Source: Oleiphilaceae bacterium
Lineage (GTDB): Bacteria; Pseudomonadota; Gammaproteobacteria; Pseudomonadales; Oleiphilaceae
Direction of reading: 5' to 3'
Length of the DNA: 64,000 bases
Assembly (NCBI GenBank): GCA_018334495.1
Contig: JAGXLV010000005.1
Location: 1 to 64,000 of the forward strand
The position numbers were made by a program, and so were the translations under genes. Position 1 is the stretch's first letter, and the number at the start of each line of letters is the position of its first letter. This document shows, in pieces, positions 1-9,009 of the stretch. Below the pieces are notes generated by a model that worked only from the letters and a program-made list of their open reading frames with translations, searched no databases and was not told where the DNA came from.

Positions 1-294
1 CGTGGGGCTCAAGATGGTGAGCGTATCTTCGGGGGCCGGGGCCTCGGAACCGTCCTCGAATTCTGCCGTTGTAAAGAAAACACCCGGATCAATAAAGTCT
101 ATAATGTTTGCCTCGGTAACTTCATCAGTCGGTTCTTCGGAAGTAGACTCTTCGGGAGTTGGCTCTTCGGAAGTAGACTCTTCGGGAGTTGGCTCTTCGG
201 GAGTTGGCTCGTCCGAACTGCCACCGCCACATCCTGTAAGGATGAATGCTGATGCTACCAGGAAGCTGAATATCAATTTTTTGTTAAAGTCCAT
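1..294 (-). CDS. Putative lipoprotein, C-terminally truncated by window edge
   Basis: Reverse strand from ATG at 294 reads MDFNKKLIFSFLVASAFILTGCGGGSSDEPTPEEPTPEESTSEEPTPEESTSEEPTDEV..., a signal peptide with lipobox LTGC followed by a Glu/Pro/Ser/Thr repeat. The listed + ORF 2..319 is its antisense. Confidence 0.8.
   Translation of the reverse strand, partial: MDFNKKLIFSFLVASAFILTGCGGGSSDEPTPEEPTPEESTSEEPTPEESTSEEPTDEVTEANIIDFIDPGVFFTTAEFEDGSEAPAPEDTLTILSPT
131..212. repeat. 15-bp-unit tandem repeat encoding PTPEE/STSEE
   Basis: Alternating ggctcttcgggagtt / gactcttcggaagta units seen directly, inside the lipoprotein CDS. Confidence 0.85.
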
Positions 295-495
295 GTTAGT
301 CCCTTTGTATTTCCAGTAGTTCAGGTGACCTGGTCAAGCCCAAGACTTGGGCTTTTCAGTATTTATTAGCTTTCATCGCCTCGAAGGTTTAACTCGAATT
401 ATGCGCTTCGAGCAGCCCTTTCAATGATCCCGGGAGAGTGCCTGTGCAAGACCACGTCAGGTAAAACCCGCGGACGTAAACGATGGTAGGGCTTC

Positions 496-533
496 AACCA
501 AAAAACCGAGGGATTGCCCCTCGGTTTTTGGTT
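496..533 (-). terminator. Rho-independent terminator downstream of the PEP-CTERM gene
   Basis: AACCAAAAAACCGAGGG-attg-CCCCTCGGTTTTTGGTT; strong GC stem flanked by A/T tracts. Confidence 0.85.
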
Positions 534-551
534 ACGGACACATTTTAAGCT

Positions 552-1259
552 TTAAGCCTTACGGCGACGGGCAGCAACGACGCCTATAAGGCCGAGACCC
601 AGTAGACCCAGAGTGCCGGGCTCCGGTACCGAAACAGCAGAACGGAAGTTGTCAAAACCAAGGCCTACGCCTTCCATTTTGCTGCCTGCAAAGCGAAAGT
701 TGATTTGATCGAATGCACCGATATCGCCAACAGTGAAGGCCCAGGGAAGTCCATCGAGAGACCCGGGGCCATTACTATCGCCTAGGGGGCTAAGCTGCTG
801 GTTTAAAATGTTTCCGCCATTTAACGCAACGACGTTCCACTGCTCGGTTCCCTGAGCGTCATTGCCGTCAATGTCCCAAATCTGACCGGACGCAAAAGTA
901 ACGGCCTCGTCAAAAAGGATGGAAAGAAAAATATCCTGTCCGCCCCTGGAGCCAATCTCGCCTTCAGTGCGGAGAAACCAGTCGCCCAACCCAGGTGAAG
1001 CACTGAACTGGTCATCGTAGATACCGTTCTGATCATTCAGAAAACCTTGCGGATCGCCATCAGCGTCTCCGCTTGCCTCCAAATAGCCACCGACAAACGT
1101 GACGTTGTCAGTCAGACTGTATTCGGTGGTGACACTATCGTTATCACTGAGGCCACGCGAGGGGGCGTCTTCAAAATCAATTAACCCAGCAGCAGCGGGG
1201 CCAGAAGCCAAAAGTGCAATCGCTGCAGCAAGTGCTGATGTTTTCATCTTGTAGTTCAT
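552..1259 (-). CDS. PEP-CTERM sorting domain-containing protein
   Basis: N-terminal signal peptide; C-terminus VPEPGTLGLLGLGLIGVVAARRRKA is a classic PEP-CTERM motif + TM helix + basic tail. Confidence 0.93.
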   Translation of the reverse strand: MNYKMKTSALAAAIALLASGPAAAGLIDFEDAPSRGLSDNDSVTTEYSLTDNVTFVGGYLEASGDADGDPQGFLNDQNGIYDDQFSASPGLGDWFLRTEGEIGSRGGQDIFLSILFDEAVTFASGQIWDIDGNDAQGTEQWNVVALNGGNILNQQLSPLGDSNGPGSLDGLPWAFTVGDIGAFDQINFRFAGSKMEGVGLGFDNFRSAVSVPEPGTLGLLGLGLIGVVAARRRKA

Positions 1260-1307
1260 AATTTCAAATCCTTATGATTGTGACTAACTCTCTATACACA
1301 CGACATG

Positions 1308-1324
1308 AAGCAAAAAGCAGGCCA
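1308..1324 (-). promoter_or_regulatory. Candidate sigma-54 (-24/-12) promoter of the PEP-CTERM gene
   Basis: Reverse strand TGGCCTGCTTTTTGCTT: GG-N10-GC spacing and close match to TGGCACG-N4-TTGCW, about 50 bp upstream of the start codon. Confidence 0.7.
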
Positions 1325-1565
1325 TAAATATATAATCGATATATAACAATGATTTACGTATAATTTCAGGGTTTTATTTTTTGGATGTGTAAATTAACTC
1401 GACATCTGCGGGTCAACACATCTATGCCGTTTTTTAGCGCCACTCGCGACAACCGCCGGCTTCAAAGCTTCGCTGCTTTACGCACTCAAAAGCAGGGCGC
1501 ATGAGTGGCGTAAATAAACCTGACACTGTTGTCTTCCCTGTTGTGGTCCAATGAAACCCAGACAC

Positions 1566-1591
1566 AAAAAAAGCCAGCTTAAGCTGGCTTT
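1566..1591 (-). terminator. Rho-independent terminator downstream of prsT
   Basis: Reverse strand AAAGCCAGCTTAAGCTGGCTTTTTTT: perfect palindrome followed by a T tract. Confidence 0.85.
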
Positions 1592-1612
1592 GATAAAGCG
1601 AAGCGGTCGGTT

Positions 1613-4294
1613 TTAACCTTTAGTTTTCTCCAGGACCGCGTCAGCTTTGGCAGTCTCGCCTATTGCCCGGTAGGCCTCCACCAAGTGCATAGCGATCTCC
1701 TTCGATTGGGGCTGCAGCTCGTGGGCTTTCTCCAGTATGGATACGCTTTCAGCCTGTCTGTCTGACTTGAGGAGCACCCAGCCATAGGTATCCGCAATAG
1801 CAGCGGAATCCGGGCTTAGGTTGTAAGCTTTTTCGGCGGTTTTCAGGGCTTTGGGGTCGTTAACCTCCTGATAGGTCCAGGCCAGGTTGTTCAATGCTAC
1901 GACGTTGGTGGGCTGGATCGCTAACAGGTTTTCATAGGCATTTATGGCCTTGTCGTGTTCGCCCGCGCCCTGATAAGCCGTCGCCAGGGCAAGGTCGATT
2001 TGTGGCTCGTCCGGAAAGGCTTGCTCTGCGGATTCCAGGGATTCAATGGCTTCGCGGTTCTGTCCGGCGCGTTGGAGGGCAGAAGCATAACGTAACTCGG
2101 TTGAGGCAGTTCGCTGTTTTGTCAGAGCCAGCTCATAGAGTTTTACCGCTTCGTCGTGGCGGTTTTGGTCGGTCAGATAACTGGCCTCCAGCAGCAATGG
2201 CCGTGCGGAATCAGGGTGATTGCGCTTGGCTTCCTGTAACAGGTCCAGAGCGGTGGAGGCCTTGTCGGTGCGGAATGCCAGGGAGGCGGATTGCAGTGTG
2301 ACGTCTTCGTTTTCAGGGAAAAGCGCAAGCGCCCGGTTAAGAATTTCCCAGGCCCGATCGAGTTCTTCCGCTTCCGCTTTCTGGGCTGCTACGCGGGTGT
2401 AGAGCCTGGCAGCCAGGGAAGCCATCGGAGAGGTTTGATCTGCTCCTTCCACTTCAAGCAGATCGGCCGTGTGGGTGTCCATGGCCTGGGCGTCATCCTG
2501 CACCAGGGCGTATTCCAGCAGCATGGCTTTTGGAGCCCTGGCCTCCGGGTTGTCTTGCCAGACGGTTTCCAGGAATTCGACGGTTTCTTCCGGCGTCAGA
2601 ACACGGGCCAGGCCCTGCAGCGCTTCACGGTTGTTGGGCGCTTGCGAAACAGCGGCCCGGAAATAGTCGGCGGCCTTTGCTTCATCGCCCTGTGACAGGT
2701 TAAGCCGGCCAAGCGCGAGCGCCGGTGTCGGGTCTGACGGCGCCATCTCGGCAGCTTGCTCATAGTGCCGCTGCGCTTGTTCAAGTTTGTCCTGGTTGGC
2801 GGCGAGCTGGCCCAGGGCCATTCTGGCGGCCAGATTTTGGGGCTGATCGCCGGCCCAGGCATTCGCCTCCTCAACGGCTGCGGGCAGATCTTCCCCGGCG
2901 ACTCTGGCCTGGATAATCAGAATCCTGGCAGCGTCGGATTCGGCGTCTCTTTGCAGAATTTCCCGTGCCTGGGCAACGGCCAGCTCCGTTTCCCCTTCCT
3001 GCAAAAGGTGGCGGCCATACCGAAGCCTGAGGCTTGTATTATCGGGATTGAGACTCAGCGATTTTTGAATCAGCTCTTCTCCGGCGGCCTTGTCACCGCC
3101 CGCCAGTGTTGCGATACCTATCAGGGCGAGAACGCCCGGGTCGGTATCTTTGCCTTCGAGATTTTCAAGGATTTTTCGTGCTTCGGCCGGATTTTGCAGT
3201 TGAATCTTGGTGGCGGCGAGCAGTTTGGCCGCTTCTTCGGAGTTTTCCCCCTCCGCCAGGGGCGCCAACAGGCGCTCGGCGTCCTCTGCGCGGCCTTGAC
3301 GGAAACGAACCAGGCCCAGCATCATGGCGCTTTGTTGATGGCCCGGTGCCTGCGCCAGTACCTCTTCCAGGTAGTTTGCTGCGCTTTCCAGGTCGCCGTC
3401 CTGGTAGGCGGACTGGGCCGCCGTGAGATTGCTTTTAATAGTGCCGGGGGCGGATTTGGCCAGAATTTCCTCGTAGACGAAGGCTTCCGCGGATTTGCTT
3501 TGTTCTCTGAGTACCCGCACCAGGGCAGAGATGGTCTCGTACTTGCGGTAGGTCATCACATCGTATTGGCCGATGTCTTCAAGCGCGCGGACATAGGCCT
3601 CTTCGGCGTCTTGCCAGTTTTTGTTGGCGTCGGCGAGCTGTGCGCGCCAGAGCCAGAGTTCTGAATCTGAATCGTCGATTTCGCCGGCCTTCGCGATCAG
3701 GTTGCGGGCCTTCTCCTGATCGTTGCGGCCATAGGCCACTTTGGATAGCCCGATTAGCGGGTCAACGGAGGCCTCATCCAGGTCGCGGGCTTTTTCAAAA
3801 GCAAGTTCCGCATCGTCCAGGCGACCCGCTGCCAGCAAAACCTGGCCTTTCACTACGGTCGCGTCAAGTTCTATGGCAGGCTCCGCGTCTGTGATTTTGT
3901 CGAGATGGGCGAGAGCTTCGTCTGTGCGGCCCTGTAAACGGCTGGCTTTGGCTCGAATCAGGTTGGCCCGGTTATTCACGGCGGCGCGAGACTCATCGTC
4001 CATGCTTTCGATCAGGCGGTCCAGTTGCCGCTTGGCGTTCAGCGCGTCACCGGCGGTCAGCAGATTGCTGATAATGATAAAGTAGGGTTCGGGGTTTTGG
4101 GGCTGCAGTTCAATGGCGTTGCGGGCTTCCCGCGTGCTGGGGGCGAGCTCGCCCTGTTTCTGAAAAAAATTGGCCTGGTCCAGACGGCTAAGGTACTGGA
4201 TTTCCTCTTCGCTCATCTGTTCACTGCTGCCGCAACCGGCCAAGCCCAGCGCAGCCGCGAAAATAATAGAGTGGGTGAGCAAAAACGATCTCAT
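1613..4294 (-). CDS. prsT: XrtA/PEP-CTERM system TPR-repeat lipoprotein PrsT
   Basis: MRSFLLTHSIIFAAALGLAGCGSSEQ lipobox, ~870 aa of TPR repeats, adjacent to prsR/prsK. The ORF track start at 4354 is probably too early. Confidence 0.88.
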   Translation of the reverse strand: MRSFLLTHSIIFAAALGLAGCGSSEQMSEEEIQYLSRLDQANFFQKQGELAPSTREARNAIELQPQNPEPYFIIISNLLTAGDALNAKRQLDRLIESMDDESRAAVNNRANLIRAKASRLQGRTDEALAHLDKITDAEPAIELDATVVKGQVLLAAGRLDDAELAFEKARDLDEASVDPLIGLSKVAYGRNDQEKARNLIAKAGEIDDSDSELWLWRAQLADANKNWQDAEEAYVRALEDIGQYDVMTYRKYETISALVRVLREQSKSAEAFVYEEILAKSAPGTIKSNLTAAQSAYQDGDLESAANYLEEVLAQAPGHQQSAMMLGLVRFRQGRAEDAERLLAPLAEGENSEEAAKLLAATKIQLQNPAEARKILENLEGKDTDPGVLALIGIATLAGGDKAAGEELIQKSLSLNPDNTSLRLRYGRHLLQEGETELAVAQAREILQRDAESDAARILIIQARVAGEDLPAAVEEANAWAGDQPQNLAARMALGQLAANQDKLEQAQRHYEQAAEMAPSDPTPALALGRLNLSQGDEAKAADYFRAAVSQAPNNREALQGLARVLTPEETVEFLETVWQDNPEARAPKAMLLEYALVQDDAQAMDTHTADLLEVEGADQTSPMASLAARLYTRVAAQKAEAEELDRAWEILNRALALFPENEDVTLQSASLAFRTDKASTALDLLQEAKRNHPDSARPLLLEASYLTDQNRHDEAVKLYELALTKQRTASTELRYASALQRAGQNREAIESLESAEQAFPDEPQIDLALATAYQGAGEHDKAINAYENLLAIQPTNVVALNNLAWTYQEVNDPKALKTAEKAYNLSPDSAAIADTYGWVLLKSDRQAESVSILEKAHELQPQSKEIAMHLVEAYRAIGETAKADAVLEKTKG

Positions 4295-4350
4295 TAAGCA
4301 GTTCCTTTTTAATAGGTTCGTGTCCGTTGCAGAACGACCGGCTCGTGATT

Positions 4351-5733
4351 TCAATTATTCTGGGCGGTTAACATCTCGGAAGAGGTTTCCATATGGTACT
4401 TCTCGGTCAGGTTATAAAGTGTCGGACGGGTTATTCCCAGCAACCGTGCCGCTTGTGCCATGTTGAACTCAGTGGTGTGCAGGGCTTGCTGGATAGCTTG
4501 TCGTTCGGCAGTTTCCCGGACCTGTCTGAGGTTGAGCGGGCTCTCCGTTACCGCGGCATGGTGGTCAAGGTCCAGGTCATCGGCAGTGATGCGCTTGGCT
4601 TCGGACATGATAATGGCCCGTTTAACCTTGTTGATCATCTCCCGCACGTTACCAGGCCAGCTATACTGATTTATGCCAGCGACAGCGTCGTCACTGAAGC
4701 TCAGTTGTGACCGATCCATCTGCTTGCCCAGGCTGCTCAGCAGCGAGCGGGCGATAACCAGGGCATCACCGTTGCGGTCTCGCAGGGCCGGAATATCCAG
4801 GGTAATCTCACTGATGCGGTAGTACAGGTCCTCACGGAAATCCCCCGCTTCGATCAGTTTTGTGACATCCCGGTGGGTCGCGCAAACCACACGCACGTCG
4901 ACCGGGATGGATTGCACGCTGCCAACCCGGTCAATGACCCTCTCCTGCAGGAAACGGAGCAGTTTGGCTTGCAATGCCATGGGCATGTCGCCAATTTCAT
5001 CCAGAAAAAGAGTGCCGCCATTGGCCGTTTCAATTTTGCCTTTTTTGTTCTGGGTGGCGCCGGTGAAAGCGCCTTTCTCATAACCGAAAAGCTCACTTTC
5101 CAGCAGATTCTCCGGAATGGCCGCGCAGTTGATGGTGGCAAAAGGGTTTTTGGCGCGCCCGCTCAGATCGTGCAGCGCCCTGGCCAGAAGTTCCTTGCCC
5201 GTACCGGTCTCGCCGGTAATGAGCGTGGTAATGTCCGCCGGCGCGACTTTTTCGACTGTGCGGCATACTTTGAGCATTTCCGGGCTGGCCGCGACTATGC
5301 CTTTGATTGAGGTTCCATTGGCTGTGCGGGAAAGCTCGGAGTTTTGCTGCTCCAGCTCCGAGAGCCTCAGGGCGCGATTGACCACAAAGGTGAGGATGTC
5401 GGCATCCACCGGTTTTTGATAGAAATCACTGGCGCCCATACCAATGGCCTTGACGGCGTTTTCCTTGTCGTCCCGACCGGTTACCACAATGACTTTGGTT
5501 TGCGGCGCCAGACGCAGGATCTGCTCCAGTAATACAAAACCCTGGCTGGCGCCGCCCGGGTCGGGGGGCAGGCCGAGGTCGAGCGTGACGACATGAGGTT
5601 CAAACCGGCGCAAGGCTGTGAGCGCGGTTTCCCGATCGTTGGCGAGGTTGATTTCCAGGTCCGAACTGAAACACCATCGCATCTGGCTTTGAAGGCCCGG
5701 GTCATCTTCGATAATCAATAGTCGTTTGTTCAC
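4351..5733 (-). CDS. prsR: PEP-CTERM-box sigma-54-dependent response regulator PrsR
   Basis: Receiver (LLIIEDDPGLQ, VTLDLGLPPDPGG), AAA+ with GETGTGKE and GAFTGA motifs, C-terminal Fis-type HTH; GTG start at 5733. Confidence 0.9.
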   Translation of the reverse strand: MNKRLLIIEDDPGLQSQMRWCFSSDLEINLANDRETALTALRRFEPHVVTLDLGLPPDPGGASQGFVLLEQILRLAPQTKVIVVTGRDDKENAVKAIGMGASDFYQKPVDADILTFVVNRALRLSELEQQNSELSRTANGTSIKGIVAASPEMLKVCRTVEKVAPADITTLITGETGTGKELLARALHDLSGRAKNPFATINCAAIPENLLESELFGYEKGAFTGATQNKKGKIETANGGTLFLDEIGDMPMALQAKLLRFLQERVIDRVGSVQSIPVDVRVVCATHRDVTKLIEAGDFREDLYYRISEITLDIPALRDRNGDALVIARSLLSSLGKQMDRSQLSFSDDAVAGINQYSWPGNVREMINKVKRAIIMSEAKRITADDLDLDHHAAVTESPLNLRQVRETAERQAIQQALHTTEFNMAQAARLLGITRPTLYNLTEKYHMETSSEMLTAQNN

Positions 5734-5877
5734 TGAAATTAAAGTCCTTTTCGCTGGTGAACGGCGAATAGCTTCGGAACCACTCTGTCCCGAACATGTC
5801 CATATTTTACTTATATTTGACGCTTTGCAATCCCAATCCAAGCTTAAAGCAAAAATCGCCAGAAATCTGTCACCCTG

Positions 5878-8013
5878 TCAGGCGTTGTCAGCGCGCACAG
5901 AAGCCATTAATTTCCGCGTGCCCGTTTCCTCCGTTTGCGGGCTTTGTCGAGTCTCGGCCCGGGCGAGCGGCAGTCGCACGGACAGGCAGGACCCGAGGCC
6001 TGGTTCACTGGTGACGTCAATGGCGCCGCCTATGCCTCGCAGGTATTCACGCGCCTGGTAAGCGCCGATGCCCATTCCTGTCAGCCCCTTAGTGCTTTCA
6101 AACGGTTTGAACAGGCGCGTTTTGATAAATTCTTCAGTCATGCCGGAGCCGGAGTCCTGGATGAACAGCACGACATTATCGCTGGCTTTTTTCAGGGTGA
6201 GACTCACTTCACCTTCCGGACGTGTGGCATCTTGCGCGTTCTGGATCAAATGACCGAGAACACTGCGCAGTTGATCAGGATCTGCCGACACCAAAATTTT
6301 TTCGTCGGGTTTTGGAAAGCTCGGCGCGGGGCTGCTACGCCCGTGGTGGTTAGCAAGTTCGTCAACCAGTGTGCATAGGTCAATTGCCTGAGTGACGTCG
6401 TTGTCATCCAGCGGCCGGCGGATGTGATCAACCAGATTCGTCATTTTCTGCACGGCATGATCCGTGGTGTGAATCATGTCATTAATAAACTCGGGGTTGT
6501 CACGATGTTTGGGGGCGTTGGTCACCAGCAAGGATAGCTGTGCAATCAACGTCTTGAGGTCGTGAACCATGAAAGAGGAGGCTTTGCTGACCGCCTCAAA
6601 CTGCATTGCCCGGGCTAATCGGCTCTGGGCATCGGCCTGGGCCAGAAGGTTCGATGTCTGGCGGGCGACCACGCGCACCAGGTCGAAATTTTCCCAGTTG
6701 AGCGCTATTTTCGCGTAGGAATTTCGCACCAGTGTAATGCCGTATAACTCTTCGCCAAGGTACATGGGGATGATCAGCCAGCCATCGGAGAGCCCCAGTA
6801 TGGCGTCCGGGATTTCCAGCAGGTTGTAGCTGAGCGGGTCAGCCTCGTATTCATGGAGGTCAACGATCCATTCGCGTTCATTGAAGAATCGGACCAGTTC
6901 CGATTGCCCGTCGATGGCGGAGTATTTCGGCGACACCAGGTTAACGGCGGTGTTCAGGGTGTAATTGCCATCCTCGTCCCGTATCCAGATAACACCGGAA
7001 TTGCTTTCCACCAGGTTGGCCAGGATGCGCACCACGCGCTCGGGCAGCGGCGGGTCGTCACTGAGGTGGGCGAACGCCTTGGTCATTTTTAGCCATTCGT
7101 CCCGATAGTCGTACTTGTAATCGAAGAAATTCTGGCTGATAAACATCATCAGCCGCGCCCTGAAACGTGTGGACATGAGTAGGGCGGTCAGGAACGTGAG
7201 CATTATGGACAGAAAAAGAATTTGAAGGGCATCGCCCCAGTTGCCGCCCAGCGCCCGCACGTAATAACCGCCGGCAGAGGCGAGAAGCAGATAAACCGCA
7301 GCGAACATCAGGGCGCCGACATGGAACACGGCGTTTCTGGAGAGTTGGAATTCTACCGGCTGCCGTCGCGTGTTGATCATGTTGACCGCGAATAGCGGCA
7401 CCACAAGGGCGTTCAGGGCACCCCGGGCGCTCCAGAATGAATCGGATATCTGGCCGAACAGCAGCGCGTCGGCATACATCACGAAATCGAACGCCAGTAT
7501 CGTGCCAATGCCAATGCAGGTGTATTTAACACTGGAGCGGCCGAAGGACAGGGAGTTTCGCCATATCTGCTCAATCAGGGAAAGGCCCAGTAATATCAGA
7601 GCGATCTGGCCGACCAGTTTGGCTTTGTCGCCGATCAGTTGCCAGTTGGTGAAATATTCAAGTAAGACGCAGACGACGAGCAGAGCAACCAGTGCCTGCG
7701 TCGACCGGCCCAGAAAGCGGCGCACCTGGACGGCCGGCCGGGCGTTCCGGGCGCCATCGCGAATGAGGGCAAACAGAACAAGAATCCAGAGGGCGTCGCG
7801 CAGCAATTCAATCAGGTAACGAGCGAAAAACGGTGGTTGGCCCCAGATATTCTGGGCCACCAGTGACGCGGCCCAGAGTGCGGAAACCAGCGCGGCTGCG
7901 AACAGAGCCCGGTCGGAATCACGGCGCAGGTATTTGGTCGCGATGAGGATCGCCAATAAAAAAAACGTCAGCGCTGCCGCTAGATGGCTGATCAGGCTAA
8001 AGTCTGTAAGCAT
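5878..8013 (-). CDS. prsK: XrtA/PEP-CTERM system histidine kinase PrsK
   Basis: Multi-TM N-terminus, GAF-like region, HisKA (FMVHDLKTLIAQLSLL) and HATPase motifs (GTGIGAYQARE-like end region), next to prsR. Confidence 0.88.
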   Translation of the reverse strand: MLTDFSLISHLAAALTFFLLAILIATKYLRRDSDRALFAAALVSALWAASLVAQNIWGQPPFFARYLIELLRDALWILVLFALIRDGARNARPAVQVRRFLGRSTQALVALLVVCVLLEYFTNWQLIGDKAKLVGQIALILLGLSLIEQIWRNSLSFGRSSVKYTCIGIGTILAFDFVMYADALLFGQISDSFWSARGALNALVVPLFAVNMINTRRQPVEFQLSRNAVFHVGALMFAAVYLLLASAGGYYVRALGGNWGDALQILFLSIMLTFLTALLMSTRFRARLMMFISQNFFDYKYDYRDEWLKMTKAFAHLSDDPPLPERVVRILANLVESNSGVIWIRDEDGNYTLNTAVNLVSPKYSAIDGQSELVRFFNEREWIVDLHEYEADPLSYNLLEIPDAILGLSDGWLIIPMYLGEELYGITLVRNSYAKIALNWENFDLVRVVARQTSNLLAQADAQSRLARAMQFEAVSKASSFMVHDLKTLIAQLSLLVTNAPKHRDNPEFINDMIHTTDHAVQKMTNLVDHIRRPLDDNDVTQAIDLCTLVDELANHHGRSSPAPSFPKPDEKILVSADPDQLRSVLGHLIQNAQDATRPEGEVSLTLKKASDNVVLFIQDSGSGMTEEFIKTRLFKPFESTKGLTGMGIGAYQAREYLRGIGGAIDVTSEPGLGSCLSVRLPLARAETRQSPQTEETGTRKLMASVRADNA

Positions 8014-8061
8014 GAGATTTCACTTCCTGTGAATTTCCTGCTGGATATTCGCGAATGCCGG

Positions 8062-9009
8062 TTAAATTGGCCTTTTGTTCTCCCGATAAAATCGCAGTAT
8101 TTCTTTCAAGGACCTTTTGGGCTTGAAGTCAAATGTTTGCGCGAATAAACGACCATCGATAATAACCGGATATTTGAAAAAACTCATCAAATAAGGCGGA
8201 AAGCTCTTGAGGCGCAGAGCTTTCAAAATCAGTTTTGGCACGACAGGCGGTATCGACAGAATAGGCATTCGTTTGCAGCCGCAGAGTTCCAGGGCATGTT
8301 GGTATGCCACCCAATCGTCCGGGGCTACATTAAAGATGCCTTTCTGTTTTTTATGATAAGCCAGCACGATGGCATCCGCCATATCGTCGATGTGAATGAA
8401 TTGCATCATCGGCGAGAAACCCGCCAATACAGGCGCCCGATTGCTTGCCAGCAGTCTGCTGATGCTGTTGCGGACACCGGGGCCGACGATGTTGCAGGGG
8501 CGGAGTATGGTGATATTCAGGTCGGGGAAGCGCCAGAGATAGATGTTTGCGAGGTTTTCCAGTTCCACCGAGTCGATCAGGTCCATGCTCAGGCCCACGG
8601 CCTTCAGCGGGGCGTCCTCGTCGATCAGGGCAGGGTTGTAGGCGACCGCGCCATAGACATGATAGGTCGACAGAATAACCACACGGCTGATGCCGTATTT
8701 GTGACAAAGGTCCAGCATGCGCTGGGAGCCGAGCACGTTGGCGTTATACCGCCGCATCCGGGTTTCCTGGCTCGACATGATGCGGCCCAGGTGGATAACG
8801 CCGTCAAAGTCGTAGCGACGGTAAAGGTCTTCAAACCCGCGCTTGTTAAAGTCAATGCAGTAGGTGGGGACGTCGTCGCCCAGGTAAACCTGCTCCCGGA
8901 AATCCACCGCAACCAGGTCACAGGTTTCTTTAAGACGGTTGATCACCCGCTGAGCCAGGGCGCCGGCGGCCCCGGTGACCAGTATTTGGGGTCTGCGTGG
9001 CTGGTTCAT
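8062..9009 (-). CDS. NAD-dependent epimerase/dehydratase (extended SDR)
   Basis: N-terminal QILVTGAAGALAQRVINRL glycine-rich Rossmann motif; STYHVYGA region. Confidence 0.85.
   Translation of the reverse strand: MNQPRRPQILVTGAAGALAQRVINRLKETCDLVAVDFREQVYLGDDVPTYCIDFNKRGFEDLYRRYDFDGVIHLGRIMSSQETRMRRYNANVLGSQRMLDLCHKYGISRVVILSTYHVYGAVAYNPALIDEDAPLKAVGLSMDLIDSVELENLANIYLWRFPDLNITILRPCNIVGPGVRNSISRLLASNRAPVLAGFSPMMQFIHIDDMADAIVLAYHKKQKGIFNVAPDDWVAYQHALELCGCKRMPILSIPPVVPKLILKALRLKSFPPYLMSFFKYPVIIDGRLFAQTFDFKPKRSLKEILRFYRENKRPI

Noticed and set aside
2-319. 105-aa + strand ORF at window start
   Set aside because: Antisense to the lipobox protein; its repeats are the reverse complement of PTPEE/STSEE.
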